Part shown: positions 37,320 to 49,830 of the stretch, piece by piece | Layout of the letters: every line of letters starts with the position of its first letter | Numbering within the stretch: position 1 is the first letter of the stretch | Assembly (NCBI RefSeq): GCF_022829405.1 | Contig: NZ_JAKSXW010000114.1 | Coordinates: forward strand, 1-61,838 | Reading direction: 5' to 3' | Length of the DNA stretch: 61,838 bases | DNA from: Methylobacterium sp. J-076 | Lineage (GTDB): Bacteria > Pseudomonadota > Alphaproteobacteria > Rhizobiales > Beijerinckiaceae | Program-made: the position numbers and the translations under genes | The notes under the pieces: model-generated | The model's input: only the letters and a program-made list of their open reading frames with translations | Databases searched by the model: none | What the model was told of the DNA's origin: nothing

Positions 37320-39310
37320 CAGAACGCCTGACCGAGGCTGAGATACAGGACGGCGGGGCGGACGTGGCCGCCCTTGTAGGCGTCGAGGGGGAAGGCGAGG
37401 TCGGCGCGGATCGGGCCGATGCCGGTGTAGTAGCGCAGGCCGATGCCCACCGATTTGCGGATAGTCTCGTCGAAATCCGGCAGGGACGAGGCGAAGGCGG
37501 TGCCCGCGTCGAAGAACGGCACCACGCCGATCGTGTCCGTGATCTTGATCCGCGCCTCCAGGGAGGCTTCGAGCAGGCTGCGCCCGCCGATGGGCAGGTT
37601 GAACGGGCCGATGGGCCCGAGCGTCCGGTAGGGGTAGCCCCGCACCGAGCCGCCGCCGCCCGCGAAGAAGCGGAAGTTGTCCGGGATCTCGCCGAGCTTC
37701 GCCCCCGAGACGGAGCCGAAGCCGATCCGCCCCGCCAGGATGTACCGGGATTCGTCGTCGAGGGAGTAGTAGGTCGAGCCTTGGGCCTTGGCGACGAGGA
37801 TGCCGGGGTCCGAGATGGCGCCGGGATAGGCGGCGAGCGAGGCGATGGCCCGGAAGCCCTTGGTCGGGTCCAGCAGGCTGTCGGTGGAATCGTAGGTGAC
37901 GGAGGCGGGCACGCCGATCAGCCGGTAGTTCACCGTGCCGAGGGCGTCCTGCGAGCGGCCCGCCTGCGCGTCGAGGCCGATCTGCGCCGAGAACGTGTCA
38001 GAGAAGCGGTGGCGGATCGCGCCGGAGATGCCGCCGCCGTCCACGAGATAGCTCTGCTGCACCTCGCGGGTGACGAAGGCGTTCGCCAGGAAGTCGTTGC
38101 GGGTGCCCCAGAGGGCGGGCTGCACGTAGGTCGCCGAGAGGCGCCCCCCGAGGCCGTTGGTGCCGATGCCCGCCTGCTTGCGCTGCTGCGCGAACGGGTC
38201 GTAGCCGAGGCCGAGATAGTAGATGTCGGCATCCAGGCGGAAGGTCTCGCCGCCGCCGAACAGGTTGCGGTTGGCGTAGTAGGCCCGGACCCCCGGCCCA
38301 TCGACGGTGGAGTAGCGCGCCGAGACGCCGATCAGGTTCTTCTCGCGCTCGGTCAGCTCCACGAAGAGCGGCAGGTTGCCGTCCGCGTCGAGTTCCGTTC
38401 CCTCGCGCACCCGCACCGAGCCGAGCCCCTCCAGGCGCGCCACCGACCGGCGGATCGCCGCCACCTCCTGGGGCGAGTAGGGGTCGCCCGGTTCCGCGTA
38501 GATGAACGAGCGGATCGTGGCCGGGTCCATGCCCGGCGCGCCGCTGACGCTCACCGCCCCGATCCCGGCCTTCGGCCCCGGATCGAGGGTGAAGGTCACG
38601 TCCATGACGTGGGCGGTGTCGTCCACCACCGGGTCGCGGTTCACCACCTTGGCGAAGGGATGCCCCTGGGCGCGGAAGCGATCGACGATGGCCGCCTCCC
38701 GGGCGAGCACCGCGGCGGACCGCGCCGGCACGTCGTCCCCGACGCGGGTGAGGCGCGGGGGCAGGACCTCCTCCGGGAAGGGGCGCCCGGCCGGGTCCCG
38801 CACCGCAATCCGGCGGAGATGGTAGAGGGGGCCGAGGTCCACGGCGAGCTTCACGGGGACGAGGCCGCGGTTGCGCCACGCCTCCGCGGCGCGCACCGCC
38901 GCCTCCGTCCGCCCCGGCGCCACGGGCACGCCGTCGATGCGGATCTCGGCCCGGCCCTGGTAGTAGCCGTAGCCGGAGAGCACGTCCGTCAGCTTGCCGA
39001 GGTCCAGTTCGGCCCGGCGGACCAGCCCCTCCCCGTCCGGCGGCGCCTCCTGGCGCAGGCGGTACAGGGCCGAGGCATCCTGCACGGCGGTCAGGATGTC
39101 GGAATCGTCGGTGCCGGTGATCTTGGCGGCATAGGGCAATGCCGTCGGGCTCGGGGCCGGCGGCTCGGGCTCGGACCCGAACAGCCCGAACAGATCGAAG
39201 GCGCGGGCCGGCTCGGGCAGGGCCAAGCCGGCGGCGCCGGCCGCCCAGGCGACCAGCAGGAAGCGGGCGGCCCCCTTCGGCGGAGCGAGCGAACGTCGAG
39301 AGAACAGCAA
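37319..39310 (-). CDS. tamA: TamA, outer-membrane autotransporter/assembly factor (Omp85 family)
   Basis: A beta-barrel protein of about 663 residues. POTRA-type domains lie in the N-terminal half (ITGTDDSDILTAVQDAS, YGYYQGRAEIRIDG, FRAQGHPFAKVVNRDPVVD), and the C-terminal barrel has the Omp85 lid motif VRGYPYR (GGGGSVRGYPYRTLGPI) and a terminal aromatic end (LSLGQAF). It works with TamB in outer-membrane assembly. The start is unclear: there is no ATG before the signal sequence. The candidates are TTG at 39310, giving a signal peptide ending EPARA, or TTG at 39478 with an Arg-rich extension. I chose 39310 because a Sec signal then begins normally. Confidence 0.9.
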   Translation of the reverse strand: MLFSRRSLAPPKGAARFLLVAWAAGAAGLALPEPARAFDLFGLFGSEPEPPAPSPTALPYAAKITGTDDSDILTAVQDASALYRLRQEAPPDGEGLVRRAELDLGKLTDVLSGYGYYQGRAEIRIDGVPVAPGRTEAAVRAAEAWRNRGLVPVKLAVDLGPLYHLRRIAVRDPAGRPFPEEVLPPRLTRVGDDVPARSAAVLAREAAIVDRFRAQGHPFAKVVNRDPVVDDTAHVMDVTFTLDPGPKAGIGAVSVSGAPGMDPATIRSFIYAEPGDPYSPQEVAAIRRSVARLEGLGSVRVREGTELDADGNLPLFVELTEREKNLIGVSARYSTVDGPGVRAYYANRNLFGGGETFRLDADIYYLGLGYDPFAQQRKQAGIGTNGLGGRLSATYVQPALWGTRNDFLANAFVTREVQQSYLVDGGGISGAIRHRFSDTFSAQIGLDAQAGRSQDALGTVNYRLIGVPASVTYDSTDSLLDPTKGFRAIASLAAYPGAISDPGILVAKAQGSTYYSLDDESRYILAGRIGFGSVSGAKLGEIPDNFRFFAGGGGSVRGYPYRTLGPIGPFNLPIGGRSLLEASLEARIKITDTIGVVPFFDAGTAFASSLPDFDETIRKSVGIGLRYYTGIGPIRADLAFPLDAYKGGHVRPAVLYLSLGQAF

Positions 39311-39564
39311 GCGGATGGCAGCCGTCAGGCCAGATCGCCGCCGAATGGGCCGTGTCCGTCCTGGTTCATGCTCGACGCCCCCACGCCTCGCTTGCCTGCG
39401 CCTCGCCGGAGCGCACGTATCCTCTAGTACCGGAGGTCGCAGAGCCGCGCGACCCCGGCCGTCCAGATCATGCCACAAATGAGTCGAGTCTGTGTCCGAG
39501 GCCGGGATCGGATCGCAGGCGGCGATGGCGACCCCGTCGAACCGGGCGCGGGGTTGCCGCGGGG

Positions 39565-41505
39565 TCAGGCCGCCCTCACCTGCGTCAGGAAGCCGGCGAC
39601 CGCGCCGTGGAGGGCGTTCGCTTGGCGCGACAGGTCGCTGGCCGCCGCCAGCACCTGATCCGAGCCCTGGCTCGCCGTGGCGGCGGCCGTGTCGACCCCC
39701 GCCACATGGCCCGAGACGGCGCGGGTATCCTCCGAGGTCTGCGCAGTCGTCCGGGCGATCTCGGCGGTGGCGGCCCCCTGCTCCTCCACCATGGCCGCGA
39801 TGTCGGAGCCGATGCGGGCGAGGTCGCGCACCACGGCGGTGATGCCGCCGATGGACCGCACCGAGGCCTGCGTGGCCCCCGTGATCTCCGCGACCTTGGC
39901 GGCGATGTCCTCGGTGGCGCGGGTCGTCTGGGAGGCGAGCTCCTTAACCTCCGCGGCGACCACCGCGAAGCCGCGCCCGGCCTCCCCGGCCCGGGCCGCC
40001 TCGATGGTGGCGTTGAGGGCGAGGAGGTTGGTCTGGCTGGCGACGTTCGAGATCATGCCGACGATCTCGCCGATGCTGGCGGCGGCCTCGGCGAGGCGGC
40101 GCACCTGCCCGGCGGCGCCGTCGGCGTCCCGTTCCGCCGAGGCGGCGAGGGTGGCCGACGCGCCGACCTGGGAGGCGATCTCCCGGACGGAGACGGACAG
40201 CTCCTCCGTCGCGGCGGCCACCGCGTCGGCCGAGCCCGCCGCCGAGGCCGAGGCGCTGGCCACGGCCCGGCTCAGGCCGGTCGTGTCGCGGGCCGCCCTG
40301 GCCATGCCGAGCGCCGAGGATTCGAGCTGGCTCGCGGCGGCGGAGACCGCCTCGACGATGCCGCCCACCTGCGCCTCGAAGTCGTCGGCCAGCATCCGCG
40401 CGGCCTCGTGCTGGGCGGCGGCGTGCTCCACCGCCATGCGCTCCTGGGCCGCCCGCGCCGCCCGGCGCTCGGCGAGGCTCTCGCGGAACGTCACCGCCGC
40501 GCCGGTGATGGCGCGCAGCTCGCGGGGGCCGCCCGTCGGCAGGGCGACCGAGTCGGCCTCGCCGTCGTCCCGGCCGATGGCGGTGAGGGCCCGGGCGACG
40601 CGGTCGAGGGGACGGCTGATCGCCGTGCCGAGGGCGGCGGCGATGCCGGCGGAGGCCAGGAGCAGGGCGAGCGCGCCGCCGACCCAGAGCCAGAGCATCC
40701 GCTCGGCCCCGGCCCGCAGGGTGCGGGCCTGGGCCACGAGGTCGCCGGTCAGCGTGTCCTCGACGCCCTTCAGCCCGTCGATGCGCTGGCTGGCGAGCGT
40801 GAACCAGCCCGGCGCGTCCCGGAAGGCCGGCGGGTCTCCGGGCATGGCGCCGAGCAGAGTCTCCCGCAGCCGGGCCACTTCCCGGGCGGGGGCGCCGGCT
40901 TCGGCGGCATCGAGGGCGGCGGCCTGGGCCGGCGCCGCCCCGGCGCGGAACATGTCGGCATAGCTCGCTTGGCGGGCGGCCAGCGTCGCGAGGCGCCGGG
41001 AGGCGGCGAGGTCGTAGGTGCCCGATGCGAAGACGGCCGAGGCCGCCGCCCGCTCCTGGCCCGCCGCCTCCTTCATCAGCAGGAAGGCCGCGTAGGCGTT
41101 GGCCCGGGCGGCGATCCCGGCTTCGTCCATGGCGCCGCCCATGTCCCGCACCAGGCCGAGGCCGGCGCCGATCATGCCCGTGTAGAACGCCGCCGCCTGC
41201 GGTGCCGGCGTCGCCAGGCCGTCCACGATCTTGCGCTGCGCCCCGAGCCCCCCGAGCCGCTGGACGAAATCCCTGGCGGCCGCGTCGGCGGCCCCGCCCA
41301 TCGCCGGAAAGCCCCCGGCGGCCACCGCTTCCCGCAAGCCTGCGAGGGCGGCGTCGGTGCGGCCCCGCTGGGCCGCCAGCTCCGGCCCGAACTGCGCGCC
41401 CTTCGCCCCGATGAACAGGCTCGACGCGCCCCGCTCCCGCTGCGCCTCGTGGGCGAAGGCGCTGATCCGGGAGGCCACACCGACGAGGTCCTCGACCCGC
41501 ACCAT
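39565..41505 (-). CDS. Methyl-accepting chemotaxis protein with NIT domain (5'-truncated by an amber codon)
   Basis: A 646-residue chemoreceptor body. A NIT (nitrate/nitrite-type) sensor domain spans ~1-235 ([20 protein letters not shown]), followed by a transmembrane segment ~268-290 ([20 protein letters not shown]), a HAMP domain, and the MCP signalling domain with the hairpin tip [32 protein letters not shown] receptors normally have a first transmembrane helix just before the sensor. That helix is encoded immediately upstream and in frame, but is separated by a single TAG at 41521-41523. As it stands, translation from ATG 41505 would give a receptor with one membrane span and the sensor on the wrong side. 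Either the gene is inactivated or the TAG is suppressed or a sequencing error. Confidence 0.85.
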   Translation of the reverse strand: MVRVEDLVGVASRISAFAHEAQRERGASSLFIGAKGAQFGPELAAQRGRTDAALAGLREAVAAGGFPAMGGAADAAARDFVQRLGGLGAQRKIVDGLATPAPQAAAFYTGMIGAGLGLVRDMGGAMDEAGIAARANAYAAFLLMKEAAGQERAAASAVFASGTYDLAASRRLATLAARQASYADMFRAGAAPAQAAALDAAEAGAPAREVARLRETLLGAMPGDPPAFRDAPGWFTLASQRIDGLKGVEDTLTGDLVAQARTLRAGAERMLWLWVGGALALLLASAGIAAALGTAISRPLDRVARALTAIGRDDGEADSVALPTGGPRELRAITGAAVTFRESLAERRAARAAQERMAVEHAAAQHEAARMLADDFEAQVGGIVEAVSAAASQLESSALGMARAARDTTGLSRAVASASASAAGSADAVAAATEELSVSVREIASQVGASATLAASAERDADGAAGQVRRLAEAAASIGEIVGMISNVASQTNLLALNATIEAARAGEAGRGFAVVAAEVKELASQTTRATEDIAAKVAEITGATQASVRSIGGITAVVRDLARIGSDIAAMVEEQGAATAEIARTTAQTSEDTRAVSGHVAGVDTAAATASQGSDQVLAAASDLSRQANALHGAVAGFLTQVRAA

Positions 41506-41520
41506 CTCCGCGCGGCGCGA

Positions 41521-41622
41521 CTACTGCTCCGAGACGGTCAGGCCGGCGGCGCCCGCGAAGGCGAGGCAGGGCGCCAACGCCACGGCGAGGATGCGCGAAT
41601 GCAGTGTTGAGAGCAGAGCCAT
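41521..41622 (-). pseudogene. Separated N-terminal membrane segment of the NIT chemoreceptor
   Basis: ATG at 41622 opens a 33-codon frame with a hydrophobic helix (RILAVALAPCLAFAGAAG) that ends at TAG 41521-41523. It is in phase with the chemoreceptor at 39565-41505, five codons (SRRAE) before its first Met. Its position, hydrophobicity and frame make it the missing first transmembrane segment of that receptor. Confidence 0.75.
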
Positions 41623-41719
41623 GACGGGATCACAGGTGGATTCGACCGGCTCAATTCTTACTGAGGTTGTTAAATTTCTCGTTCGTCTCCGCTGAACTTA
41701 ACCTATGCAAATTGCACGA

Positions 41720-42079
41720 TTAAGCGGCACTGCGCGTCTGGTCGGCCGACTGGGTGTGCAGGTCTCCCCAAGTCTTCAGCGCGGTGATGATCGGTTCCAG
41801 CGTGCGTCCGCGCGCGGTCAGGCTGTACTCCACCTTGGGTGGGACCTCGGCGTAGACTTTCCGCGCGATGAGCCCGTCCGCCTCCATCTCGCGAAGCTGC
41901 GTCGTGAGCATCCGCTGGGTGACGCGGGTCAGCCGCCGCCGGATCTCGTTGAAGCGCAGGGTCCCCTCCAGGAGGTGGTAGAGGATCACGCCCTTCCACT
42001 TGCCGTCGATGAGCCGGAGGGTCGCCTCGACGGCGCAGCCGGGGCTGCAATCGCCCGGATGATGGCGGGTGCGGGCCAT
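41720..42079 (-). CDS. HxlR-family transcriptional regulator
   Basis: A 119-residue winged-helix regulator with the family pattern CAVEATLRLIDGKWKGVILYHLLEGTLRFNEIRRRL and TQRMLTTQLREMEADGLIARKVYAEVPPKVEYSLT. It has cysteines at ~11 and 15 (CSPGCAVE) that could sense electrophiles or redox stress, as in HypR/QorR relatives. It is divergent from a quinone-oxidoreductase-like gene with 97 bp between. HxlR proteins typically control such a neighbour; this is an inference. Confidence 0.92.
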   Translation of the reverse strand: MARTRHHPGDCSPGCAVEATLRLIDGKWKGVILYHLLEGTLRFNEIRRRLTRVTQRMLTTQLREMEADGLIARKVYAEVPPKVEYSLTARGRTLEPIITALKTWGDLHTQSADQTRSAA

Positions 42080-42176
42080 GACGGTATCCTTTTCGGCACT
42101 ATGGGCTGTTTATGTGCGTACTTGCGCGGGGGGAAGCGCGGCGGCATCAGGCCGGCAACCACCACAGGAGGTCGCG

Positions 42177-43196
42177 ATGCGCGCCGTCGGATACCGCAAG
42201 TCCCTGCCGATCACCGATGCGGAGGCGCTGATCGACCTCGACCTGCCGCAGCCGGAGCCCGGCCCGCACGACCTGCTGGTGAAGGTCGAGGCGGTCTCGG
42301 TGAACCCCGTCGACACCAAGGTCCGGCGCCGGGCCGAGCCCGAGGCGGGCGCCGCCAAGGTCCTGGGCTGGGATGCGGCGGGCACCGTGGTGGCGGCCGG
42401 GGCGGAGGTGTCCGGGTTCGCGGCGGGCGATGCGGTCTTCTATGCGGGCGATCTCGGGCGGCAGGGGACGAACGCGGAGTTCCACTGCGTCGATGCCCGC
42501 ATCGTCGGGCGCAAGCCGCGGAGCCTGGACTGGGCCCAGGCCGCCGCCCTGCCGCTGACGGCGATCACCGCCTGGGAGACCCTGTTCGACCGGCTCGACA
42601 CGGGCAAGCCCGTGCCCGGCGCGGCGCCGGCCCTCGTCATCGTCGGCGGGGCCGGGGGCGTCGGCTCCATCGCGATCCAGCTCGCCCGCCAGCTCACGGA
42701 CCTCACCGTCATCGCCACCGCGTCGCGGCCGGAGACGGCGCAGTGGTGCCGGGACCTCGGGGCGCACCACGTCGTGGACCATTCCCGGCCGCTCGCCGCC
42801 GAGGTGGCCGCCCTCGGCCTCGGGGCGCCCGGCCTCGTGTTCTCGACCACGAACACCGACGCGCACCTGTCCGAGATCGCCGCGCTGATCGCCCCGCAGG
42901 GACGGTTCGGGCTGATCGACGATCCGGACAGCCTCGACGTCTCCCTCCTCAAGCGCAAGAGCCTGTCCCTGCACTGGGAGTTCATGTTCACCCGCTCGAT
43001 GTTCGCCACCGCCGACATCGCGGCGCAGGGCCGGCTCCTCGACGAGGTGTCGCGTCTGGTGGATGCCGGGCGCCTGCGCACCACCCTGGGCAAGCATTAC
43101 GGGGCGATCGACGCGCGGAACCTCCGGCGCGCCCACGAGATGATCGAGTCCGGCCGGGCCAAGGGCAAGATCGTGCTGGAAGGCTTCACCGGATAG
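42177..43196 (+). CDS. Zinc-type alcohol dehydrogenase-like / quinone oxidoreductase (MDR superfamily)
   Basis: A 339-residue medium-chain reductase of the zinc-binding ADH-like family 1. The N-terminal GroES-like domain ends VLGWDAAGTVVAAG, and the Rossmann motif is VIVGGAGGVGSIAIQLA (NADPH). The catalytic zinc Cys/His set of true ADHs is absent, as in quinone oxidoreductases of this subgroup, so it is likely an NADPH-dependent reductase of quinones or activated alkenes. A very strong ribosome site (AGGAGG) precedes the ATG at 42177. It is followed 11 bp later by a cupin gene, and is divergent from the HxlR regulator. Confidence 0.9.
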   Translation: MRAVGYRKSLPITDAEALIDLDLPQPEPGPHDLLVKVEAVSVNPVDTKVRRRAEPEAGAAKVLGWDAAGTVVAAGAEVSGFAAGDAVFYAGDLGRQGTNAEFHCVDARIVGRKPRSLDWAQAAALPLTAITAWETLFDRLDTGKPVPGAAPALVIVGGAGGVGSIAIQLARQLTDLTVIATASRPETAQWCRDLGAHHVVDHSRPLAAEVAALGLGAPGLVFSTTNTDAHLSEIAALIAPQGRFGLIDDPDSLDVSLLKRKSLSLHWEFMFTRSMFATADIAAQGRLLDEVSRLVDAGRLRTTLGKHYGAIDARNLRRAHEMIESGRAKGKIVLEGFTG

Positions 43197-43207
43197 GGAG
43201 GTTCGGA

Positions 43208-43636
43208 ATGGGCGAGGCGGCGGACGGGACCGGCATCTTCGACGTGGCGGCCATCGCCGCCGCCCTGCCGCCGCATGCGGCGACGCTGCTGGTCGACACC
43301 TACCTGACCGACCGGCCGGCGGCGAGCGCCCGGGTGTTCCGGGTCTACCGCCCGACGCCGCCGCACTATCACGAGACCTGCGACGAGTATCTCTACTGCC
43401 TGTCCGGCGGGGGGACGTTCTGGATGGGCGATGCCGCGACGGTCGCCCCCTTCACGGCGGGGCAGCTGCTGTTCTTCCAGAAGGGCACGGTGCACGCCAT
43501 GCCGGAGATCGCGCCCGGCGAACCGGTGGTGTTCCTCTCCATCGACACGCCCCGGCGGGCGCCCACCGACATCGTGTTCGTCGATCCGCAGGACGGCACC
43601 CCCGCGACCTTCATGGCCCGCAACGCGGAGGGGTGA
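43208..43636 (+). CDS. Cupin domain protein
   Basis: A 142-residue single-cupin protein with the metal-binding motif 1 PPHYHETCDEYLYCLSGGG (two His, one Glu) and motif 2 FFQKGTVHAMPEI (one His). It carries a good ribosome site (GGGAGG) and sits 11 bp behind the oxidoreductase gene, so they form one unit under the HxlR regulator. Function is unknown; an isomerase, dioxygenase or sensor are all possible. It is convergent with the MFS gene, 4 bp apart. Confidence 0.85.
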   Translation: MGEAADGTGIFDVAAIAAALPPHAATLLVDTYLTDRPAASARVFRVYRPTPPHYHETCDEYLYCLSGGGTFWMGDAATVAPFTAGQLLFFQKGTVHAMPEIAPGEPVVFLSIDTPRRAPTDIVFVDPQDGTPATFMARNAEG

Positions 43637-43640
43637 CGGC

Positions 43641-44795
43641 TCAGAGCTTGAGCCTGCGCCCCGCCCCGGCGACGCCGACGAGCAGGACGGCCACGGTGAG
43701 GAACGCCGCGGGCAGGCTGGTGGCCTGGGCGATGAAGCCGATGGCCGCCGGCCCGGCGAGGACGCCGGCATAGCCGAAGGTGGTCACGGCCGGGACGGCG
43801 ACGCTGGGCGGCATCGCCTCCTGCCGGCCGGCGGCGGTGAACAGCACCGGCACGATGTTGGCGCAGCCCGCCCCGACCAGGGCGTAGCCGAGGAGCGCCG
43901 CCCCCCAGTCCGGGACGAGGACCGTCACGGCGAGGCCCGCCGCGGCGCAGAGGCCGCCGAGGACGAGGACCCTCGGCCGTCCGAGCCGGGCGACGATCCG
44001 GTCGCCCGCGAGCCGGCCCGCCGTCATCGTCACCGAGAAGGCGGCATAGCCCAGGGTGGCCCGGGCCGGATCGAGCCCCCGGTCCTGCACGAGGAAGACG
44101 GCGCTCCAGTCGAGCACGGAGCCCTCCGTCAGGAAGACGATGCCGCACAGCACGCCGATCAGCAGCACGGCGCCCCGCGGGAGGGCGAAGGCGGGCCCCC
44201 CGGCGGTCGCGGCGCGGGCCAGGATGCCGGGCCACGCGGCGGCCAGCAGCGCCCCGATGGCTGCGACCGCCAGGAGCGTGGTGGCGGCCGGGCCGAGGCC
44301 GGCGATGAGGAGTGCCCCGGCGGCGAGGGCGCCCACGAGGCTGCCGAGGCTGTAGAGCCCGTGGAAGCCCGACATCATCGGGCGCCCGGCCGTGCGCTCG
44401 ACGGCGACGGCCTGGAGGTTCATGGCGCAATCGACCACCCCCATCCCCGCGCCGAACAGGAATAGGGCGGGCGCCAGCACCGAGGCCGCATCGGCGGTGG
44501 CGAGGACCGGCAGGGTCAGGCCGATGGCGGCGGTGCCGACGAGGAAGACCGGCCGGAGCCCGAACCGCGCCGAGGCCGCCCCGGCGAGGGGCATCGCCGC
44601 GATGGAGCCCACACCGAGGCAGAGCAGGAGCAGGCCGAGCTGCGCCTCGCCGAGGCCGGCCCGGAGCTTCACGTACGGCACCAGGGGCGCCCAGGCGGCG
44701 GTGCCGATCCCGACGATCAGGAAGAACAGGCGGGTGGACCACATTCCGGCGCGCGCTGCGGAGTCGGGGGCATCGGTCGTGGTGAGGGCGGGCAT
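43641..44795 (-). CDS. MFS transporter
   Basis: A 384-residue major-facilitator protein with twelve predicted membrane segments. It has the loop-2/3 motif GAASARFGLRPVFLVG and a second-half equivalent (GDRIVARLGRPRVLVLGG). The type resembles the small YfcJ/YbjJ-like MFS group (SMGVGNVDCAMN-like core GMGVVDCAMNLQAV). The substrate cannot be predicted. The start at 44795 gives the first helix after ~20 residues. It stands alone. Confidence 0.85.
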   Translation of the reverse strand: MPALTTTDAPDSAARAGMWSTRLFFLIVGIGTAAWAPLVPYVKLRAGLGEAQLGLLLLCLGVGSIAAMPLAGAASARFGLRPVFLVGTAAIGLTLPVLATADAASVLAPALFLFGAGMGVVDCAMNLQAVAVERTAGRPMMSGFHGLYSLGSLVGALAAGALLIAGLGPAATTLLAVAAIGALLAAAWPGILARAATAGGPAFALPRGAVLLIGVLCGIVFLTEGSVLDWSAVFLVQDRGLDPARATLGYAAFSVTMTAGRLAGDRIVARLGRPRVLVLGGLCAAAGLAVTVLVPDWGAALLGYALVGAGCANIVPVLFTAAGRQEAMPPSVAVPAVTTFGYAGVLAGPAAIGFIAQATSLPAAFLTVAVLLVGVAGAGRRLKL

Positions 44796-45139
44796 CGGCA
44801 CCGGCAATGGCAGGTCGGGACCGGGACGGTGTGGGACGCATGGCGCGGCATCGCAATGCGCGCGGACACCCGGCTGCCTTGCGGTGAGGGGCGCCCTGCC
44901 CGGTGCCGTCATGCGTGCGGTGGGCGTCGGGGGGCCAAGCCTGCGCGGCCTGGACGGTTGCCCGCGTACTCATTCCGTTCTAGCACGCTCCCGCGGGGTC
45001 GGGTCCGCCAAAGGACCTCCGCACCTTGCCATCGGCCTGCGGGGATCGACATGAGCCAATGTCACGGCCGGTCCGCCGGCCGCGATGCCCTCCGCCCATC
45101 GACCGATCCGCATCGACGCCTCGAAAGACCGCCGCCCTC
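44796..45139. other. Divergent region between the MFS gene and uvrA
   Basis: This 344-bp stretch has no gene I can support. It must carry the promoters of the MFS gene and uvrA. Near 44970-45000 there is CATTCCGTTCTAGCACGC, which superficially recalls a LexA box, but the second half-site does not match GTTC-N7-GTTC. Confidence 0.35.
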
Positions 45140-48223
<3,084 letters not shown>

Positions 48224-48842
48224 GGCCGTCCTCCCCCGGCGCCCCCTCGCCCGCGCCTCCGGTGTGAGGGGGGCTTCGACCTTCAGGAGGACGGCGCGGC
48301 GGCGCGCGAGGCCGGTCCTTCGCGGCGACGGCTCCCCGCCCTCCCGCGGGCGCAAACTCCATACGCGCGACTCGGCAGATTCTGCCGCCCCAGGGCTCCG
48401 ACCGCCTCCGGACGGGGCCGTGATTCGGGGCCTGCAGGGGCCGGATGCGCGCTCCGCCGGGGCGAGAACGGGCTCGGCGGGCCCGCCGCGGGGCCCCCGA
48501 AGCGGGGACGGGCCGGGCCGCGGGGTTGCCGGTTCATCCCGTCCCAGGCAGGGACAACAGCTTGACCATTCAACGATATTTTGCCGAATGGGGTGCCTAG
48601 GGCATGTGTTGCATCGCCGCAAAAATGCGGCTTTTGCGCAACGGTTGGGCCGGATGTGCCGAACACGCAAGCATTACTCTGTCTTTCCCGGGGGGTTTGT
48701 AGAATAGTCCGAGACGTTGAGACGGGGCGGCTCCGTGGGGGCGCTCGGCAGGTATCGAACGGCGATCGCCACAGGCGGATATGACCGGCACGGTAATGCC
48801 GAAAGCGGGACGGAAGCCTGAGACCTTGGGAAGGACCAAATA
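48224..48842. other. Long non-coding gap after uvrA
   Basis: These 619 bp contain no convincing gene; the small reading frames are high-GC artefacts. AT-richer sequence from about 48555 to 48720 includes a terminator-like hairpin (48616-48635), a TAGAAT box at 48700-48705 without a good -35 partner, and TTGACC at 48562-48567. This part probably holds the promoter and a long 5' leader of the secreted barrel protein at 48843. Confidence 0.45.
48616..48635 (+). terminator. Small terminator-like hairpin
   Basis: GCCGC (48616-48620), an AAAAAT loop and GCGGC (48627-48631), followed by TTTT. An overlapping alternative stem pairs GCAAAA with TTTTGC (48619-48637). It is short, so termination may be partial; it could serve uvrA or be part of a leader. 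Confidence 0.4.
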
Positions 48843-49817
48843 ATGATGAAGAACTGGCTCGCGGCCGGCGCGGTCGCGCTCTCGGTCGGAATGACGTCCA
48901 CAATCGCCCACGCGCAGAGCACCACCGTTCCCGGTGAGCAGGTCGGCCTCGCCATCGGCGCGCCGCTCCCGGAGGGCATCTACGCCCTGAACACCTTCAC
49001 CTACCGCCGCACCGACGGCCGGAACGATCCCGACACCGCCGTTAACATCCCGGTGCTCGTGTGGTCGACCCCGCTGGTGCCGTTCGGCGGCCGCATCGAG
49101 CTCCTCGTCGCCCCCCCGACCGTGTTCGTGTTCACCCGTAACCCGGCCGGCGTCGCCAACAAGGACATCTCGATCAACGTCGGCACCTTCGTCGGCGGCA
49201 TCTGGGCCTTCGACCTCGGCGGCAACTTCGGCGTCAGCTTGCTCGGCGGCGTGTACCTGAACGACCTGAACGGCGACCGTGGCTCGCTCGGCGTCGGCCT
49301 CGGCGGCACCCCGATCCTGCCGCAGCTTTCCTCCAACACCTACCGCTTCGGCGTCGCCGGCAGCTACACGGGTGACGGCTGGAACATCACCGCCAACCTG
49401 ACCGCCAACATCTACGACAGCCCCGGCCGCTTCGGTGGTCCGGTCGGCGCCGTCCTCGGCCCGTTCCGCCTCTCGGATGCCCTGAACTTCGACCTCACGG
49501 CCACGAAGACCTTCGGCAACTTCGAAATCGGCGGCGTCGGCTACGGCACCTACAACTTCGACATCAGCCCGTTCAGCGCGGCAGCCGGCAACCGCGGCCG
49601 CTTCGCCCTCGGCGGCCTCGTCGGCTACGACTTCAAGGTGTTCAAGGTCCAGGCCTACGTCGCCCGCGACGTCGTGACCGGCGCCACCATCCCGGCGACC
49701 GCCTTCCGCGGCGCCCGCGACAACTACTCCACCGACGGCTGGGTGCGCTTCATCATCCCGCTCTACAGCCCGGCCCCCGTCTCGCCGGTCCCGGCCGCGC
49801 TCGTCCGCAAGTACTGA
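48843..49817 (+). CDS. Secreted beta-barrel protein, phenol MetA-degradation-like transporter family
   Basis: A 324-residue protein with a signal peptide (~1-24, ending AHAQ). It has a beta-strand-rich body with many aromatic/Gly strands (PTVFVFTRNPAG, GFGVAGSYTGDGWNIT, NFEIGGVGYGTYNFDIS) and a C-terminal aromatic (ALVRKY). It resembles the PF13557 outer-membrane family named for phenol MetA degradation, whose members are thought to admit hydrophobic substrates. No degradation genes are close, so the solute is unknown. Tandem ATG codons follow an AGGAAGGA-type ribosome site. It has lower codon GC bias than its neighbours and a long leader, suggesting high or regulated expression. Confidence 0.78.
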   Translation: MMKNWLAAGAVALSVGMTSTIAHAQSTTVPGEQVGLAIGAPLPEGIYALNTFTYRRTDGRNDPDTAVNIPVLVWSTPLVPFGGRIELLVAPPTVFVFTRNPAGVANKDISINVGTFVGGIWAFDLGGNFGVSLLGGVYLNDLNGDRGSLGVGLGGTPILPQLSSNTYRFGVAGSYTGDGWNITANLTANIYDSPGRFGGPVGAVLGPFRLSDALNFDLTATKTFGNFEIGGVGYGTYNFDISPFSAAAGNRGRFALGGLVGYDFKVFKVQAYVARDVVTGATIPATAFRGARDNYSTDGWVRFIIPLYSPAPVSPVPAALVRKY

Positions 49818-49830
49818 GCCCGACCACCGG

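Noticed and set aside
32895..37331. A plus-strand open frame of 1478 codons opposite tamB
   Set aside because: It mirrors tamB on the complementary strand, has a Gly/Arg/Ala/Val-rich noise composition and no domain. It follows from the strong third-position GC bias of tamB.
39311..39478. N-terminal extension of TamA from TTG 39478
   Set aside because: The added 56 residues are Arg-rich, precede a normal signal peptide and have no ribosome site; the TTG at 39310 is the better start, though not certain.
44796..45139. LexA/SOS box upstream of uvrA
   Set aside because: CATTCCGTTCTAGCACGC resembles half of an alphaproteobacterial GTTC-N7-GTTC box, but the second half-site is CTCC or similar and does not match.
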